A stretch of 64,000 bases of DNA from Geothrix campi (lineage in GTDB: Bacteria > Acidobacteriota > Holophagae > Holophagales > Holophagaceae). The first letter of the stretch is position 1. Each line of letters opens with the position of its first letter. Shown here one piece after another: positions 26,546-35,568 of the stretch. The notes below the pieces were generated by a model. It saw only the letters and a list, made by a program, of their open reading frames with translations, did no database searches and had not been told where the DNA came from. The stretch lies in NCBI RefSeq assembly GCF_024609265.1, contig NZ_JANHMP010000001.1:558001-622000 (forward strand), read 5' to 3'. Both the position numbers and the translations under genes were made by a program.

Positions 26546-26574
26546 CCCAGGGCGCACCTGCGCCCTGGGTTTTC
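26546..26574 (+). terminator. Internal terminator between pilin and chaperone genes
   Basis: CCCAGGGCGC-ACCT-GCGCCCTGGG followed by TTTTCT, 22 bp after the pilin stop and 18 bp before the chaperone start. A strong stem inside an operon suggests partial termination, giving more pilin than chaperone and usher mRNA. Confidence 0.88.
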
Positions 26575-26591
26575 TCCGTACCTGAGGTCTC

Positions 26592-27437
26592 ATGCGGCTT
26601 CTTCGCCCCTGGCTTATCTCGATCCTGCTCATCGGCCATCTCGCGATGAGCCTCCCCGCGCAAACCCCTCCCCCCCCGGCCGAGGGCGGTTTAGGCGATC
26701 TCCTGGTGGCCCCGACCCGGGTGGTCTTCGAAGGCCGCAAGCGCAGTGCTGAACTGAACCTTTCGAACATCGGACTGACTCGCGCCACTTACCGGGTCTC
26801 CCTCGTGCACATGGAGATGGATGCGGTCGGCGCCTTCAAGGAACTGCCCTTCGATCCGACGACGGAAAACCTCAAGTCCATGTTCCGCTTCTCTCCAAGG
26901 GAAGTGACCCTCGACCCCCATGAATCCCAGACCTTGCGCATCCAGGTCCGCAAGCCCGCGCTGCTGCCGGTAGGGGAGTACCGCCTGCACATGACCTTCC
27001 GTGCCGTGCCCCCCGTCTCAACGACGGCACCAACCCCGGTGCAATCCGCGAAGGGGATCTCCATCAAGCTCACTCCCGTCTATGGCATCGCCATTCCCCT
27101 GATCGTCCGGCATGGTGAAACCTCCGCCCGCCTCTCCATCACCGAGCCCGTCCTTGACAGAGCGGACCGTGTCCTGCGATTCCACCTGAACCGCAGCGGC
27201 AACCAGTCGGTCTATGGCGATCTGAAGGCGATCCTTCTTCCGACCACAGGGGAGCCTGAGGTCCTGGCGGAAGCCACGGGGCTGGCGGTCTACACCCCGA
27301 ACCTCGAGCGGATCGTCGTGCTGCCGCTGCGGGTTACGCGGCCCGTCCCCCCTGGCAGCCGGATCCGCATCACCTACACCCTGCCCCTCCAGGACGGGGG
27401 GAGCCTGCTCGCCGAAACCACCACGCTGATCCCCTGA
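26592..27437 (+). CDS. Periplasmic pilus-assembly chaperone (PapD-like)
   Basis: 281 aa with a signal peptide of about 23 residues. Two Ig-like lobes are suggested. The first runs from 'LLVAPTRVVFEGRKRSAEL' with 'LNLSNIGLTRATYRVSLV', and contains 'MFRFSPREVTLDPHESQTL' and 'VRKPALLPVGEYRLHMTF' (the chaperone F1/G1 region). The second lobe follows 'KLTPVYGIAIPLIVRHG'. It would deliver DUF4402 subunits to the usher. Sequence is divergent from classical FimC/PapD, so this call rests on strand pattern, signal peptide and operon position. Its stop abuts the usher ATG with no gap. Confidence 0.8.
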   Translation: MRLLRPWLISILLIGHLAMSLPAQTPPPPAEGGLGDLLVAPTRVVFEGRKRSAELNLSNIGLTRATYRVSLVHMEMDAVGAFKELPFDPTTENLKSMFRFSPREVTLDPHESQTLRIQVRKPALLPVGEYRLHMTFRAVPPVSTTAPTPVQSAKGISIKLTPVYGIAIPLIVRHGETSARLSITEPVLDRADRVLRFHLNRSGNQSVYGDLKAILLPTTGEPEVLAEATGLAVYTPNLERIVVLPLRVTRPVPPGSRIRITYTLPLQDGGSLLAETTTLIP

Positions 27438-30143
27438 ATGGGCATCCCCACTCTCCGGACGGTCCTCCAGGGCCTGGCCTTCGCCTGGGTGGCGCCAACG
27501 CTCGCGGCCGGAGGCCTGCTAGCTGCAGGCCCAGGCACCCTGTCGGAGATGTTCGTGAACCGCTCGGAGGAGGAGGTCCTCCTCTTCGCCTTGCGCCTGG
27601 ACCAGTCGGCCCTCAGCAGCACCTTTCCTGGATTCCCCGCGAAGGATGGTGTGCTCGTACCCCTGGGGGAATTGTGCCGCCTGCTGGATCTCGCCATCGA
27701 GGTGGACCCCACCCGCGGCCAGGCGCAGGGATTCTTCATTGGCGAGAAGCGCCGGTTCAGCCTCCAGGTCCTGGCCGGAACAGTGGTCGTGGAAGGGCGC
27801 AGCCTGCCCCTCGACCTCTCGCGAGTGGAGCTTCATGCGGACGACATCTATGTGGATACACGCCTCATTGCCGCCTGGTTGCCCCTGGATTTCCAGATCA
27901 TCAGCCGCAGTGCGACCATCACGGTATCGCCCCGTGAACCTCTGCCCATCCAGGCGCGCTGGCAGCGCGAACGCATGACCAGCCGCTTTCGTCCCACCGA
28001 GGGCCCGAAGAGCTTCCCGCGAGCGCCAGACCCCTATCGCACGATCGAAGTGCCGATGGTGGACGAGACCCTCCGCCTGAGCGCGCAGACTGCACCGGCC
28101 GCAGACCGGCACGTCCGGGCCCAGAGCACCACCTTCGCCACGGGCGATTTCCTGGGCTTATCTTCGAGCCTTTACACGATTCTCGACACTCGGGACGGTC
28201 TCTCAGAGTTCCGGATGACCATGGGCCGTCGCGATCCCCACGCGGGTCTGCTGGGCCCCCTCAAGGCCACGGAGTTCGCCTTCGGGGAAGTGCTCGATCC
28301 GGGCCTCAACCTGCTGACTCTGCCCATGACGGGCACGGGAGCCCTCCTCACCAACTACCCGCTTCAGCGCGAGAACGCTTTCGACCGCCATTCCTTCCAA
28401 GGAAACCTGCCTCCGGGATGGCAGGTGGAGCTGTACCGGAACCAGGCGCTCCTGGGGTTCCAGGCCTCCCGCCCCGATGGCCTTTACGAATTCCTGAACG
28501 TGCCGCTCTACTACGGCTGGAACGACTTCCGGCTGGTGTTCTACGGGCCCCAGGGCCAGCGGCGTGAGGAGGTGTCGCGCTTCGACGTGAGTGAAAGCCA
28601 GACGCCAGAGGGCGTGTTCCAGTACCGGATGGTGAGCGCCGATCCCCGGCAGGCCGGAAGGCGCGGGCAGCTGGAAGGACGCTACGGGATTTCCCGGCAG
28701 GTCGCGGCCGGGTTCTCCGTATCTGATCTGGATCTGGATGGACGGCATCATTCCTACACGGGAGCCAGCCTCCAGGGTTTCTGGAAGCCACTGTCTGCCA
28801 CCTTCACGGCGATCAGTGATCAGCTCGGAGGCACCGTCGCCGAACTGGGCCTTCGAAGCCGCATCGGCTCCACCAGCCTCACGGCCAAGTATGCCGACCT
28901 CCAGAACGGTTTCCTCAGCGAGGTGTTCAGACCCATTTATGGCCCTGTCCAGAGCCGCAGCAGCCTGGAAACCTCCACCCTGCTGCCCAGCCTGGCCCGC
29001 AGCCTGGTCACCCTCGACCTCGGCGCATCCCGGGACCGGCTGGTGGCGGGAGGAAGCATCGATCGGCTGTACAACCGCATCTCCACATCCTTCTCCGGGT
29101 ATTTCCTCTCCAACGAGATCACCCTCACCGAGGGGCTGGGCACGGCGATGCCCTTGCCCGCCTCCACCACCGGGGACTTTCTCGTGAGCAAGTTCTTTCG
29201 TAACTTCTCACTGCGGGGCCAGGCGAATTACCAGTTGGATGGTGCCCGGCGCCTGAATGCCTTGTCCGCCTTCCTGGAAACGCCGGTGTTTGCGCCCTTC
29301 AACCTCCGGGCGGGGTTCACCCACTCGGTGGTATCCGGCGACACCCTGGTGCAAATGGGCGCCTACAAAACCCAGGGAGCCTACGCGCTCAGCGCCGAGT
29401 TGAGCTATTCCACCCGCAGTCGCCTTTCTCTGGACCTCACGTTGCGTGTGGGACTGGCCCGGGAACCGCGAAGCGGGCGACCCTACGCGCAGGCTCAGGG
29501 CATCGCCAGCCATGGCGCCATCTCCGCTCGGGCCTTCCTTGACACCAACGGGAACGGGGCGCTCGACCAGGAGGAGAAACCTGTCCAGGGAGTGGGCTTC
29601 CTGGCGAATGGTGCCTCGCAACCGACCACCACGGATGCGAGGGGCGTGGCCTTCCTCGCGAATCTTTCTGGTGATCTCGACGCCAATCTTTCCGTCAATT
29701 CATCCACGCTTGAGGACCCCCTCATGCGTCCCGGGAGTCCAGGCCTGCGCATCACCCCCCGCCAGGGCCATGTGGTCCAGGTCGATGTTCCCCTCGTGCT
29801 GTTCGGCGAGATCACTGGAACAGCCTACCTCCAGCGAGACAGCGATTCCCTCGAACTGCCCGGCCTTCTCCTGGAGCTGGTGGATGCCCAGGGCAAACCC
29901 ATAAAAGCCACCCGGACGGCCTTCGACGGGTTCTACACCATCTCCGACATTCCGCCCGGAACCTATCAGCTCCGTGCGCCGGACTCTGAGCTCCAACGTC
30001 GCGGTCTCTCGAAACCATGGCCAAAGGCCGCGGTCGTGACCCCAGAAGGCACGGTCGTGGATGGCCTTGATCTCGTGTTCATATTGGACCGTTCCACGCC
30101 CCCGCCCCCGCAGCAGGATGCCCGAAAGGGAGAGCGACCATGA
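27438..30143 (+). CDS. Outer-membrane fimbrial usher with C-terminal SdrD/CNA-B-like extension
   Basis: 901 aa, signal peptide about 1-24. A long central region of amphipathic strands (about 220-690) includes 'GLNLLTLPMTGTGALLTNY' and 'NLPPGWQVELYRNQALLGF', typical of usher barrels and their NTD/plug transitions. Two Ig/carboxypeptidase-regulatory-like modules follow: 'FLDTNGNGALDQEEKPVQG' at about 695-770, with a Ca-binding-like DTNGNG loop, and 'FDGFYTISDIPPGTYQLRA' at about 835-855. Ushers normally end with two small beta domains, so these modules may be their counterpart. It ends in an ATGA overlap with the next subunit gene. Confidence 0.8.
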   Translation: MGIPTLRTVLQGLAFAWVAPTLAAGGLLAAGPGTLSEMFVNRSEEEVLLFALRLDQSALSSTFPGFPAKDGVLVPLGELCRLLDLAIEVDPTRGQAQGFFIGEKRRFSLQVLAGTVVVEGRSLPLDLSRVELHADDIYVDTRLIAAWLPLDFQIISRSATITVSPREPLPIQARWQRERMTSRFRPTEGPKSFPRAPDPYRTIEVPMVDETLRLSAQTAPAADRHVRAQSTTFATGDFLGLSSSLYTILDTRDGLSEFRMTMGRRDPHAGLLGPLKATEFAFGEVLDPGLNLLTLPMTGTGALLTNYPLQRENAFDRHSFQGNLPPGWQVELYRNQALLGFQASRPDGLYEFLNVPLYYGWNDFRLVFYGPQGQRREEVSRFDVSESQTPEGVFQYRMVSADPRQAGRRGQLEGRYGISRQVAAGFSVSDLDLDGRHHSYTGASLQGFWKPLSATFTAISDQLGGTVAELGLRSRIGSTSLTAKYADLQNGFLSEVFRPIYGPVQSRSSLETSTLLPSLARSLVTLDLGASRDRLVAGGSIDRLYNRISTSFSGYFLSNEITLTEGLGTAMPLPASTTGDFLVSKFFRNFSLRGQANYQLDGARRLNALSAFLETPVFAPFNLRAGFTHSVVSGDTLVQMGAYKTQGAYALSAELSYSTRSRLSLDLTLRVGLAREPRSGRPYAQAQGIASHGAISARAFLDTNGNGALDQEEKPVQGVGFLANGASQPTTTDARGVAFLANLSGDLDANLSVNSSTLEDPLMRPGSPGLRITPRQGHVVQVDVPLVLFGEITGTAYLQRDSDSLELPGLLLELVDAQGKPIKATRTAFDGFYTISDIPPGTYQLRAPDSELQRRGLSKPWPKAAVVTPEGTVVDGLDLVFILDRSTPPPPQQDARKGERP

Positions 30144-31081
30144 GCTGCCCCATCGCTTCAAAGGTCCTCAGGCGAGCCCTCCTGGTGGTTCTGTCCGCAG
30201 CGGCCCTGCCTGCCTTTACCCAGGCCTGGGTACCGATCATCAACAAGTATTCGGATATCTCCCTGGGATCCATCGTGCCCGGTGCAACAGCGGGGACCGT
30301 GGTCCTGAACTCCCCTTCCGGGAGCCGGGCCGCCACGGGGAGCGCCAACCTCGGCTCTTCCGCGGGTGTCAGCCTGGGCAGCTTCACCCTGACCGGCAAG
30401 GTGGGTGACACCTGGTCGGCCGCAGCAGGCAGCGCCCTCCCCTTCACGCTGGCTGGACCTGGGGGTGCGACCTTGCTCGTGACCGCGGTGGATTGCCAGC
30501 CCGGCACCACCGGCACCTTCCCTTCGGGAAGCACCACCGGCTTCTACTATCTGGGCGCCACCCTCTCCGTGGGCACGAGTGCTACGACTCCCGCAGGAAC
30601 CTACACCGGCAGCTACTCCCTGAATGTGACCGACCCCTTCAAAGGTTCCGTCAGCACCATGGTCTTCACGGTGCAGGCCCGCGTGGATCCAGTCATCACC
30701 CTCTCCGAACTCACCGGGCTGCGTTTCGGGGATATCTTCACGGGCCCTGCCCCGGGCACCGTGGTGCTCAGTCCTTCGGGCGCCCGCAGCACCACCGGCG
30801 GTGCAGGACTGGGTTCAATATCACCTTTTGGGCCGGCCACTTTCATCGTGACCGGGGCGGGCAACGCCACCTATGCCATCACCCTGCCCACGAGCATCCT
30901 GCTTGGTTCTCCGGACGGCACCCTCACCATATCCCCCGTCACAAGCTCCCCGAATCTGACGGGACTCCTGGATGCCACCGGACGGCAGACACTAGGCGTG
31001 GGTGGCACTTTGAATGTGCCGGCCAACCAGCCCGACGGAGACTACACCGGAACCTTCAGTGTGACGGTGGCCTACAACTGA
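30140..31081 (+). CDS. Two-domain DUF4402 fimbrial protein (putative tip adhesin)
   Basis: 313 aa with a signal peptide of about 28 residues. Two DUF4402 repeats are visible: about 30-175 ('SDISLGSIVPGATAGTVVL' to 'TYTGSYSLNVTD') and about 185-313 ('LRFGDIFTGPAPGTVVLSP' to 'GDYTGTFSVTVAYN'). The last repeat closely resembles the major subunit at 25984-26523, including 'NATYAITLP' and the final 'VTVAYN'. A two-domain last-gene subunit in a chaperone-usher operon usually caps the fibre. Adhesion is my inference; no ligand-binding motif is recognised. It overlaps the convergent exported-protein gene by 10 bp. Confidence 0.8.
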   Translation: MSCPIASKVLRRALLVVLSAAALPAFTQAWVPIINKYSDISLGSIVPGATAGTVVLNSPSGSRAATGSANLGSSAGVSLGSFTLTGKVGDTWSAAAGSALPFTLAGPGGATLLVTAVDCQPGTTGTFPSGSTTGFYYLGATLSVGTSATTPAGTYTGSYSLNVTDPFKGSVSTMVFTVQARVDPVITLSELTGLRFGDIFTGPAPGTVVLSPSGARSTTGGAGLGSISPFGPATFIVTGAGNATYAITLPTSILLGSPDGTLTISPVTSSPNLTGLLDATGRQTLGVGGTLNVPANQPDGDYTGTFSVTVAYN

Positions 31082-31521
31082 TCGGCGGCGGCTGGATTCG
31101 GCACACCCCGGGCATCCCGCAGCGCCAGGACTCCTCCGATGTAGCGGATCTCCCGGGCCAGGAACCGTTGCCGGCCCGCCTCCACACGCCTGGAGGCGAG
31201 AATCTCGATCGTGGCTCCCGCATCAAGCATGGCCGCCGTATTCCAGGCACCGGTATCCACCGGGAGGATCCCGGCAGTGATCTGGAGCAGCATCACGCCA
31301 TCCTTCCACCCGGCAACCTCGCCGCGCAGGCTGACCTCCGTGGATGGATCATAGTCGGCCGCTGCACGCGGGCGGATCCGGACGGTACAGGGTGCACCAT
31401 GGGTATTCTGCGCCAGGGCTGGCACCCCGACGACACCAACCAAGGCGAGGGTACGGCCCAGGTGGAGAATCGATCGGGGGTTACCAGGGTGACCCACAGG
31501 AGGCTCCTGACAGGTGGTCAC
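31072..31521 (-). CDS. Hypothetical exported protein (149 aa)
   Basis: Up to 149 aa. A hydrophobic stretch 'LALVGVVGVPALAQ' looks like a signal peptide, although the ATG at 31521 leaves a long 25-residue n-region, so a later non-ATG start is possible. The mature part contains 'DYDPSTEVSLRGEVAGW' and 'RQRFLAREIRYIGGVLALRD'. That pattern occurs in small exported bacterial proteins of unknown role. It is convergent with the fimbrial operon and lies 86 bp beyond the formate-THF ligase stop on the same strand as that gene. Confidence 0.6.
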   Translation of the reverse strand: MTTCQEPPVGHPGNPRSILHLGRTLALVGVVGVPALAQNTHGAPCTVRIRPRAAADYDPSTEVSLRGEVAGWKDGVMLLQITAGILPVDTGAWNTAAMLDAGATIEILASRRVEAGRQRFLAREIRYIGGVLALRDARGVPNPAAADQL

Positions 31522-31607
31522 CCCTCTATTCGACCCATCGCCAGCCGAAGATAACCCTCGTGGTGATTAAAAGGATTAATAGGCCGATTCGTGGCCGGAT
31601 TCCCGGA

Positions 31608-33515
31608 TCAGAACAGGCCGACGATGCGGCCCGTCTCCGGATCGATGTCCACGTCGTAGAAACCGGGTCTGGTGGGTAGTCCGGGCATGGTGGCCATCTT
31701 GCCGAGCAGAGGATAGAGGAAGCCCGCCCCGGCGCTGATCCGGATGTCCCGCACGGGGATGCGGAAGCCCGTGGGTACGCCCTTGAGGGCCGGATCGTGG
31801 CTCAGGCTCAGGTGGGTCTTGGCCATGCAGATCGGTAAGCGATCGTAACCCAACCGTGTGTAGGCCTCGATCTTGGCCTCGGCCTCGGGTGCGTAGTCCA
31901 CGCCATCGGCGCCGTAGATCTCCCGCGCGATGGTCTCGATCTTCTGCTTGATAGGCTCGTCCACACCGTAGAGAAACCGGAAATCAGAAGGCCGCTCGCA
32001 GACACGCATGACAGCCCTGGCCAGATCCAGGGCACCCTCTCCACCCAGGGCCCAGTTGTGGCAGACCACGGCATCCTCGGCGCCGCTCTCCAGCGACGCC
32101 CGGCGCACCAGTTCCAGTTCGGCGGGACTGTCCGTGGCGAACCCGTTTACGGCCACCACCACCGGCACACCGAACTTCCGGGCGATGCGGATGTGGTGCA
32201 GCAGGTTGGGCAGGCCCTGGCGCAGGAGCTCCAGGTTCTCCTCCAGGTAGACGGGATCCAGCGGCTTGCCGGCGACCACCTTGGGGCCGCCGCCGTGCAT
32301 CTTGAGGGCGCGTACCGTGGCCACCAGCACCACGGCATCAGGCACCAGTCCCGAGACGCGGCACTTGATATCGAAGAACTTCTCCATGCCCATGTCGGCG
32401 CCGAAGCCCGACTCGGTGATCACATAGTCCGCCAGCTTGAGGGCGATCTGGTCCGCCAGGATGGAGCTGTTGCCGTGGGCGATGTTGGCGAAGGGGCCTG
32501 CATGCACGAAGACCGGGGTGCCCTCCAGGGTCTGCATGAGGTTCGGCTTCAGGGCATCCTTCATGAGCACCGTCATGGCCCCGGCCACGCCCAGGTCCTC
32601 GGCGGTCACCGCGTTCCCCCGGCGATCCAGGCCCACCACCATGTCGCCCAGGCGGCGGCGCATGTCCTGAAGGCCTGTGGTGAGAGCTAGGACGGCCATG
32701 ATTTCGCTCGCCACAGCGATGTCGAAGCCAGTCTCCCGCGCGAAGCCCCGTTCTTCCTCGCCCTGCCCCACGGTCACGCCCCGCAGGAAGCGGTCGCTGG
32801 TATCCAGGATGCGGCGCCAGGTGATGGCGGCGGGATCCAGATCCAGTCGGCAGATCCGGCGGCGTTCTTCCGGAGTGAAGTCCTCAGGATTCCCCTTGGT
32901 GACGCCCAGCTTCGCGCAGCGCAGCTGCAGCGAGCGCGGGAACTTCCTTCCGGATTTCCCCGCAGGGAAAATCCGCTCGAACAACTGCTCGTCCGAAGCC
33001 CCCGCCTCATGCAGGATGCGGGCGTCAATGGCCGCGGCACAGAGGTTGTGGGCCGCGGTGATGGCGTGGATATCGCCTGTGAGGTGAAGGTTGAAATCCT
33101 CCATGGGGATCACCTGGCTGTAGCCACCCCCCGCGGCGCCCCCCTTGATGCCGAAGGTGGGCCCTTGGCTGGGCTGCCGGATGCAGGTGACGACGCGCTG
33201 GCGCAGCTGGGCGCCGAGGGCCTGGCTGAGACCCACGGTGGTGGTGGTCTTGCCTTCGCCCAGCGGCGTGGGCGTGATGGCGGTGACGTCAATGTACTTG
33301 CCGTTGGGACGCGACCGCAGGCGATCCAGCACCTCCAACCGCACCTTGGCCTTGGTGGGACCGTAGAACTCCAGCTCATCTTCTCGAAGACCCAGTTCCG
33401 CCGCCACCAGCCCGATGGGCTTGAGGGTGGCCGCCTGCGCGATGTCCAGATCCGAGGGCACGGGCACCCTAGGCTGCAGGAGCGTGGGCGTGAAGGGCCG
33501 CGTGACGGTATCCAT
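31608..33515 (-). CDS. fhs: Formate--tetrahydrofolate ligase, long (eukaryote-like) form
   Basis: 635 aa from the ATG at 33515 with GAGGAG upstream; an open frame further upstream is rejected. It makes 10-formyl-THF from formate, THF and ATP. The P-loop '[13 protein letters not shown]' is at about residues 81-93. Downstream run '[15 protein letters not shown]', '[15 protein letters not shown]', '[16 protein letters not shown]' and '[20 protein letters not shown]'. The ordinary bacterial enzyme is about 555 aa. The extra length and the text of these motifs match the synthetase domain of eukaryotic C1-THF synthase. It appears monocistronic. Confidence 0.93.
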   Translation of the reverse strand: MDTVTRPFTPTLLQPRVPVPSDLDIAQAATLKPIGLVAAELGLREDELEFYGPTKAKVRLEVLDRLRSRPNGKYIDVTAITPTPLGEGKTTTTVGLSQALGAQLRQRVVTCIRQPSQGPTFGIKGGAAGGGYSQVIPMEDFNLHLTGDIHAITAAHNLCAAAIDARILHEAGASDEQLFERIFPAGKSGRKFPRSLQLRCAKLGVTKGNPEDFTPEERRRICRLDLDPAAITWRRILDTSDRFLRGVTVGQGEEERGFARETGFDIAVASEIMAVLALTTGLQDMRRRLGDMVVGLDRRGNAVTAEDLGVAGAMTVLMKDALKPNLMQTLEGTPVFVHAGPFANIAHGNSSILADQIALKLADYVITESGFGADMGMEKFFDIKCRVSGLVPDAVVLVATVRALKMHGGGPKVVAGKPLDPVYLEENLELLRQGLPNLLHHIRIARKFGVPVVVAVNGFATDSPAELELVRRASLESGAEDAVVCHNWALGGEGALDLARAVMRVCERPSDFRFLYGVDEPIKQKIETIAREIYGADGVDYAPEAEAKIEAYTRLGYDRLPICMAKTHLSLSHDPALKGVPTGFRIPVRDIRISAGAGFLYPLLGKMATMPGLPTRPGFYDVDIDPETGRIVGLF

Positions 33516-33623
33516 GCCGTCTCCTCGAAAAGATCCACCCCAACTATAAGTAAAAAACGATTGAATGGTCGTCATTGAAGCGTGTTTGTTGATTCCCGTC
33601 ACAGCCGCATCCATGCTGGATCC

Positions 33624-34232
33624 ATGCGTCGGTTGAAGGAAATCGTGATCCACCGGTTCCGCGAGAAGGCGTCCGTCTTCCTCACGGAACTGCATCCCGC
33701 CCGGGATGCGGCGGAACGGTCAGCGGTGCTGGCTTCCTTGAGAAAGCGCGACTTCGATGCCACCCATCACTGCAGCGCCTGGCGGGAGGGCGTCCCCGTC
33801 GCCGCCCAGGGTGCGGACGATGACGGCGAACCCTCCGGAACCGCGGGGCGACCCATGCTGGCGGTCCTCGAAGGCGCCCAGACCACGGATCTCATCGCGG
33901 TCTGCATCCGGTGGTACGGCGGCACCAAGCTGGGCAGCGGCGGCCTGGTGCGGGCCTACACCGAGGGTGTGCAAGGCGCCTTGGCCGAGGCCGATGCCCG
34001 GGGCCTCTGGGAGGAGGTCAGGGTTCTCCGTAGGGGCGAGATCCGTGTGCCCGCGGCTCAGGCCCACCTGCCCTTCGCCTTGCTGGGGGCCTTCCCGGGT
34101 GCGGCCCTGGTGGATCAATCTTTCGAAGGCGAATGGGCCATCCTGCGCTTCGAATGCCCGCCGGGGCTCTGCCCGGCCCTCGATCACGCCTGGCAGGAGC
34201 GCAGTCGGGGCGGAGCGATCATCTGGGATTGA
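33624..34232 (+). CDS. YigZ/IMPACT family protein
   Basis: 202 aa from the ATG at 33624; an upstream GTG at 33582 would add 14 residues. The UPF0029 signature '[15 protein letters not shown]' and '[21 protein letters not shown]' are unmistakable. The C-terminal ferredoxin-like domain is short. IMPACT proteins in eukaryotes regulate the Gcn2 kinase; the bacterial role is not settled. The gene is divergent from fhs and just upstream of the envelope-stress cluster, separated from it by 90 bp. Confidence 0.9.
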   Translation: MRRLKEIVIHRFREKASVFLTELHPARDAAERSAVLASLRKRDFDATHHCSAWREGVPVAAQGADDDGEPSGTAGRPMLAVLEGAQTTDLIAVCIRWYGGTKLGSGGLVRAYTEGVQGALAEADARGLWEEVRVLRRGEIRVPAAQAHLPFALLGAFPGAALVDQSFEGEWAILRFECPPGLCPALDHAWQERSRGGAIIWD

Positions 34233-34322
34233 CCGCTCGCCGGTCCCCGCCCCCCATTCACCGATCCTCCCTCGGTTTCCTGTCGGGACGTCCGTAGCTT
34301 GGACATGCGGAAGGAGGCGGAC

Positions 34323-34436
34323 ATGATCCATGCGGGATGGTTCCTCGACAGCCCCTGGTGGTGGTTGGCGCTTTGGCTGCCCTCCCTCGCGTTCGTCATT
34401 CCCTTCGGATCGGAAAGAAAGGAACACCGCTCATGA
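34323..34436 (+). CDS. 37-aa Trp-rich membrane miniprotein
   Basis: The ATG at 34323 is preceded by AAGGAGG (34311-34317), the best Shine-Dalgarno in the area. The 37-codon frame ends in a TGA that overlaps the next gene's ATG (ATGA). The peptide has a short amphipathic start, one hydrophobic helix 'SPWWWLALWLPSLAFVIPF' and a basic tail 'GSERKEHRS', so a single-pass membrane protein with the tail in the cytoplasm is likely. It heads the LiaI/LiaF/LytS/LytTR operon. I know of no named family. The clean RBS and stop/start coupling argue that it is translated. Confidence 0.72.
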   Translation: MIHAGWFLDSPWWWLALWLPSLAFVIPFGSERKEHRS

Positions 34437-34861
34437 ACATCCAGGAACAACGCCCTCCGGTCTTCTCGGCGAAGCTGGTCCTCGGCCTGGTGGTCATCGC
34501 CGGCGGTCTGATCCTCCTGCTCGATAGCCTCCACTGGTACGACGCCTGGCACCTGCTGGCCTGGTGGCCATTGGCTCTGGCCGCCTTCGGCCTCGCCCGC
34601 CTGGCCCAGGATGGTCCCCTCAGCCTGCGCGGCCACATCTGGCTGGGTTTCGCCGTCGCCGGATTCATTTCCCAGTTCGGCCCCTGGGGTCTGCTGGAAC
34701 GCTGGTGGCCGATCTTCCTCGTCTGGGGCGGCGCGGTCGTCACCCTGCGGGCCATCTTCCCCCAACCCAAACGGGCGCGCCGATGTCAGCGGAATCCCCC
34801 ATCGCCAGGGCCCGATGTTTCCTGTGATCCTGAACATGAATCCACCCAGGTGAAGCCATGA
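34433..34861 (+). CDS. LiaI/LiaF-type transmembrane-region protein
   Basis: 142 aa from the ATG at 34433, which overlaps the miniprotein stop. Four hydrophobic helices are packed as in the LiaI-LiaF TM region: 'KLVLGLVVIAGGLILLLDSL', 'LLAWWPLALAAFGLARLA', 'HIWLGFAVAGFISQFG' and 'WWPIFLVWGGAVVTLRAI'. A polar tail of about 30 residues follows. Proteins of this type act with LiaF-like partners in cell-envelope stress sensing. It overlaps the next gene by 4 bp. The similarity to the first 110 residues of that next gene suggests duplication. Confidence 0.82.
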   Translation: MNIQEQRPPVFSAKLVLGLVVIAGGLILLLDSLHWYDAWHLLAWWPLALAAFGLARLAQDGPLSLRGHIWLGFAVAGFISQFGPWGLLERWWPIFLVWGGAVVTLRAIFPQPKRARRCQRNPPSPGPDVSCDPEHESTQVKP

Positions 34862-35568
34862 CCGCCGCGGAAGACGCCAAGGCCCCAAGCCCCTTCAGCC
34901 CCAAGCTGGTGCTGGGCGTGGCCATCATCGTGGCGGGCCTCGTGCTCACCCTGGACAACCTCGGCCTCATCCAGGCCCACACGATCTTCAAGCTCTGGCC
35001 CCTGGTGCTGGTGGCCATGGGGGTCGCCAAGATCCGCCAGGACCGCCAGAACAGCAGCCTGGGCGGCTGGTTCCTGGTGCTGGGCGGCGCCTTCCTCCTG
35101 CTCTTCACCTTCGGTCGCGGCCACCTGGCAGATGCCCTGGGACCCATGCTCGTGGTGGCCCTTGGCATCCTCATCGTGGTCAAGGCCCTGAAGCAGAACC
35201 GGGGCGTACCGCCGGAGTTGGCCCGATCTGAGGACTTCCTCCAGGGCACGGCCATCTTCGGGGGCTTCAAGCGGCGGGTCTCCACCCAGGCCTTCAAGGG
35301 GGGCGAACTGACGGCCATCTTCGGCGGCTACGAAGTGGATCTCCGCCAGGCGGTCCTCGAAAACGGCCAGGCCCGCATCGATGTCTTTGTGCTCTTCGGC
35401 GGCGGCGAGATCCGTGTGCCCGAGGGTTGGGAAATCTCCAATCGTGCCACCGCCATCGCCGGGGCCCTCAACGACAGCACGCATCATGGCCCGGCCTCCC
35501 CGGATGCCCGGCCCTGCCTGGTGATCACGGGCCTCATCCTCTTCGGCGGCACGGAAGTGAAATCCTGA
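34858..35568 (+). CDS. LiaF-like protein (TM region plus cell-wall-active antibiotic response domain)
   Basis: 236 aa. N-terminal four-helix region ('KLVLGVAIIVAGLVLTLDN', 'FKLWPLVLVAMGVAKI', 'WFLVLGGAFLLLFTFG' and 'LGPMLVVALGILIVVKAL') is followed by a cytoplasmic C-terminal beta domain. That domain has the repeated 'AIFGGFKRRV', 'AIFGGYEVDLRQA' and 'VLFGGGEIRVPEGWEI'. The recurrent FGG turns define the LiaF/YvqF C-terminal domain, which in Firmicutes inhibits the LiaS kinase. By position it could do the same for the LytS-type kinase encoded immediately downstream (1-bp TGATG overlap). Confidence 0.87.
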   Translation: MTAAEDAKAPSPFSPKLVLGVAIIVAGLVLTLDNLGLIQAHTIFKLWPLVLVAMGVAKIRQDRQNSSLGGWFLVLGGAFLLLFTFGRGHLADALGPMLVVALGILIVVKALKQNRGVPPELARSEDFLQGTAIFGGFKRRVSTQAFKGGELTAIFGGYEVDLRQAVLENGQARIDVFVLFGGGEIRVPEGWEISNRATAIAGALNDSTHHGPASPDARPCLVITGLILFGGTEVKS

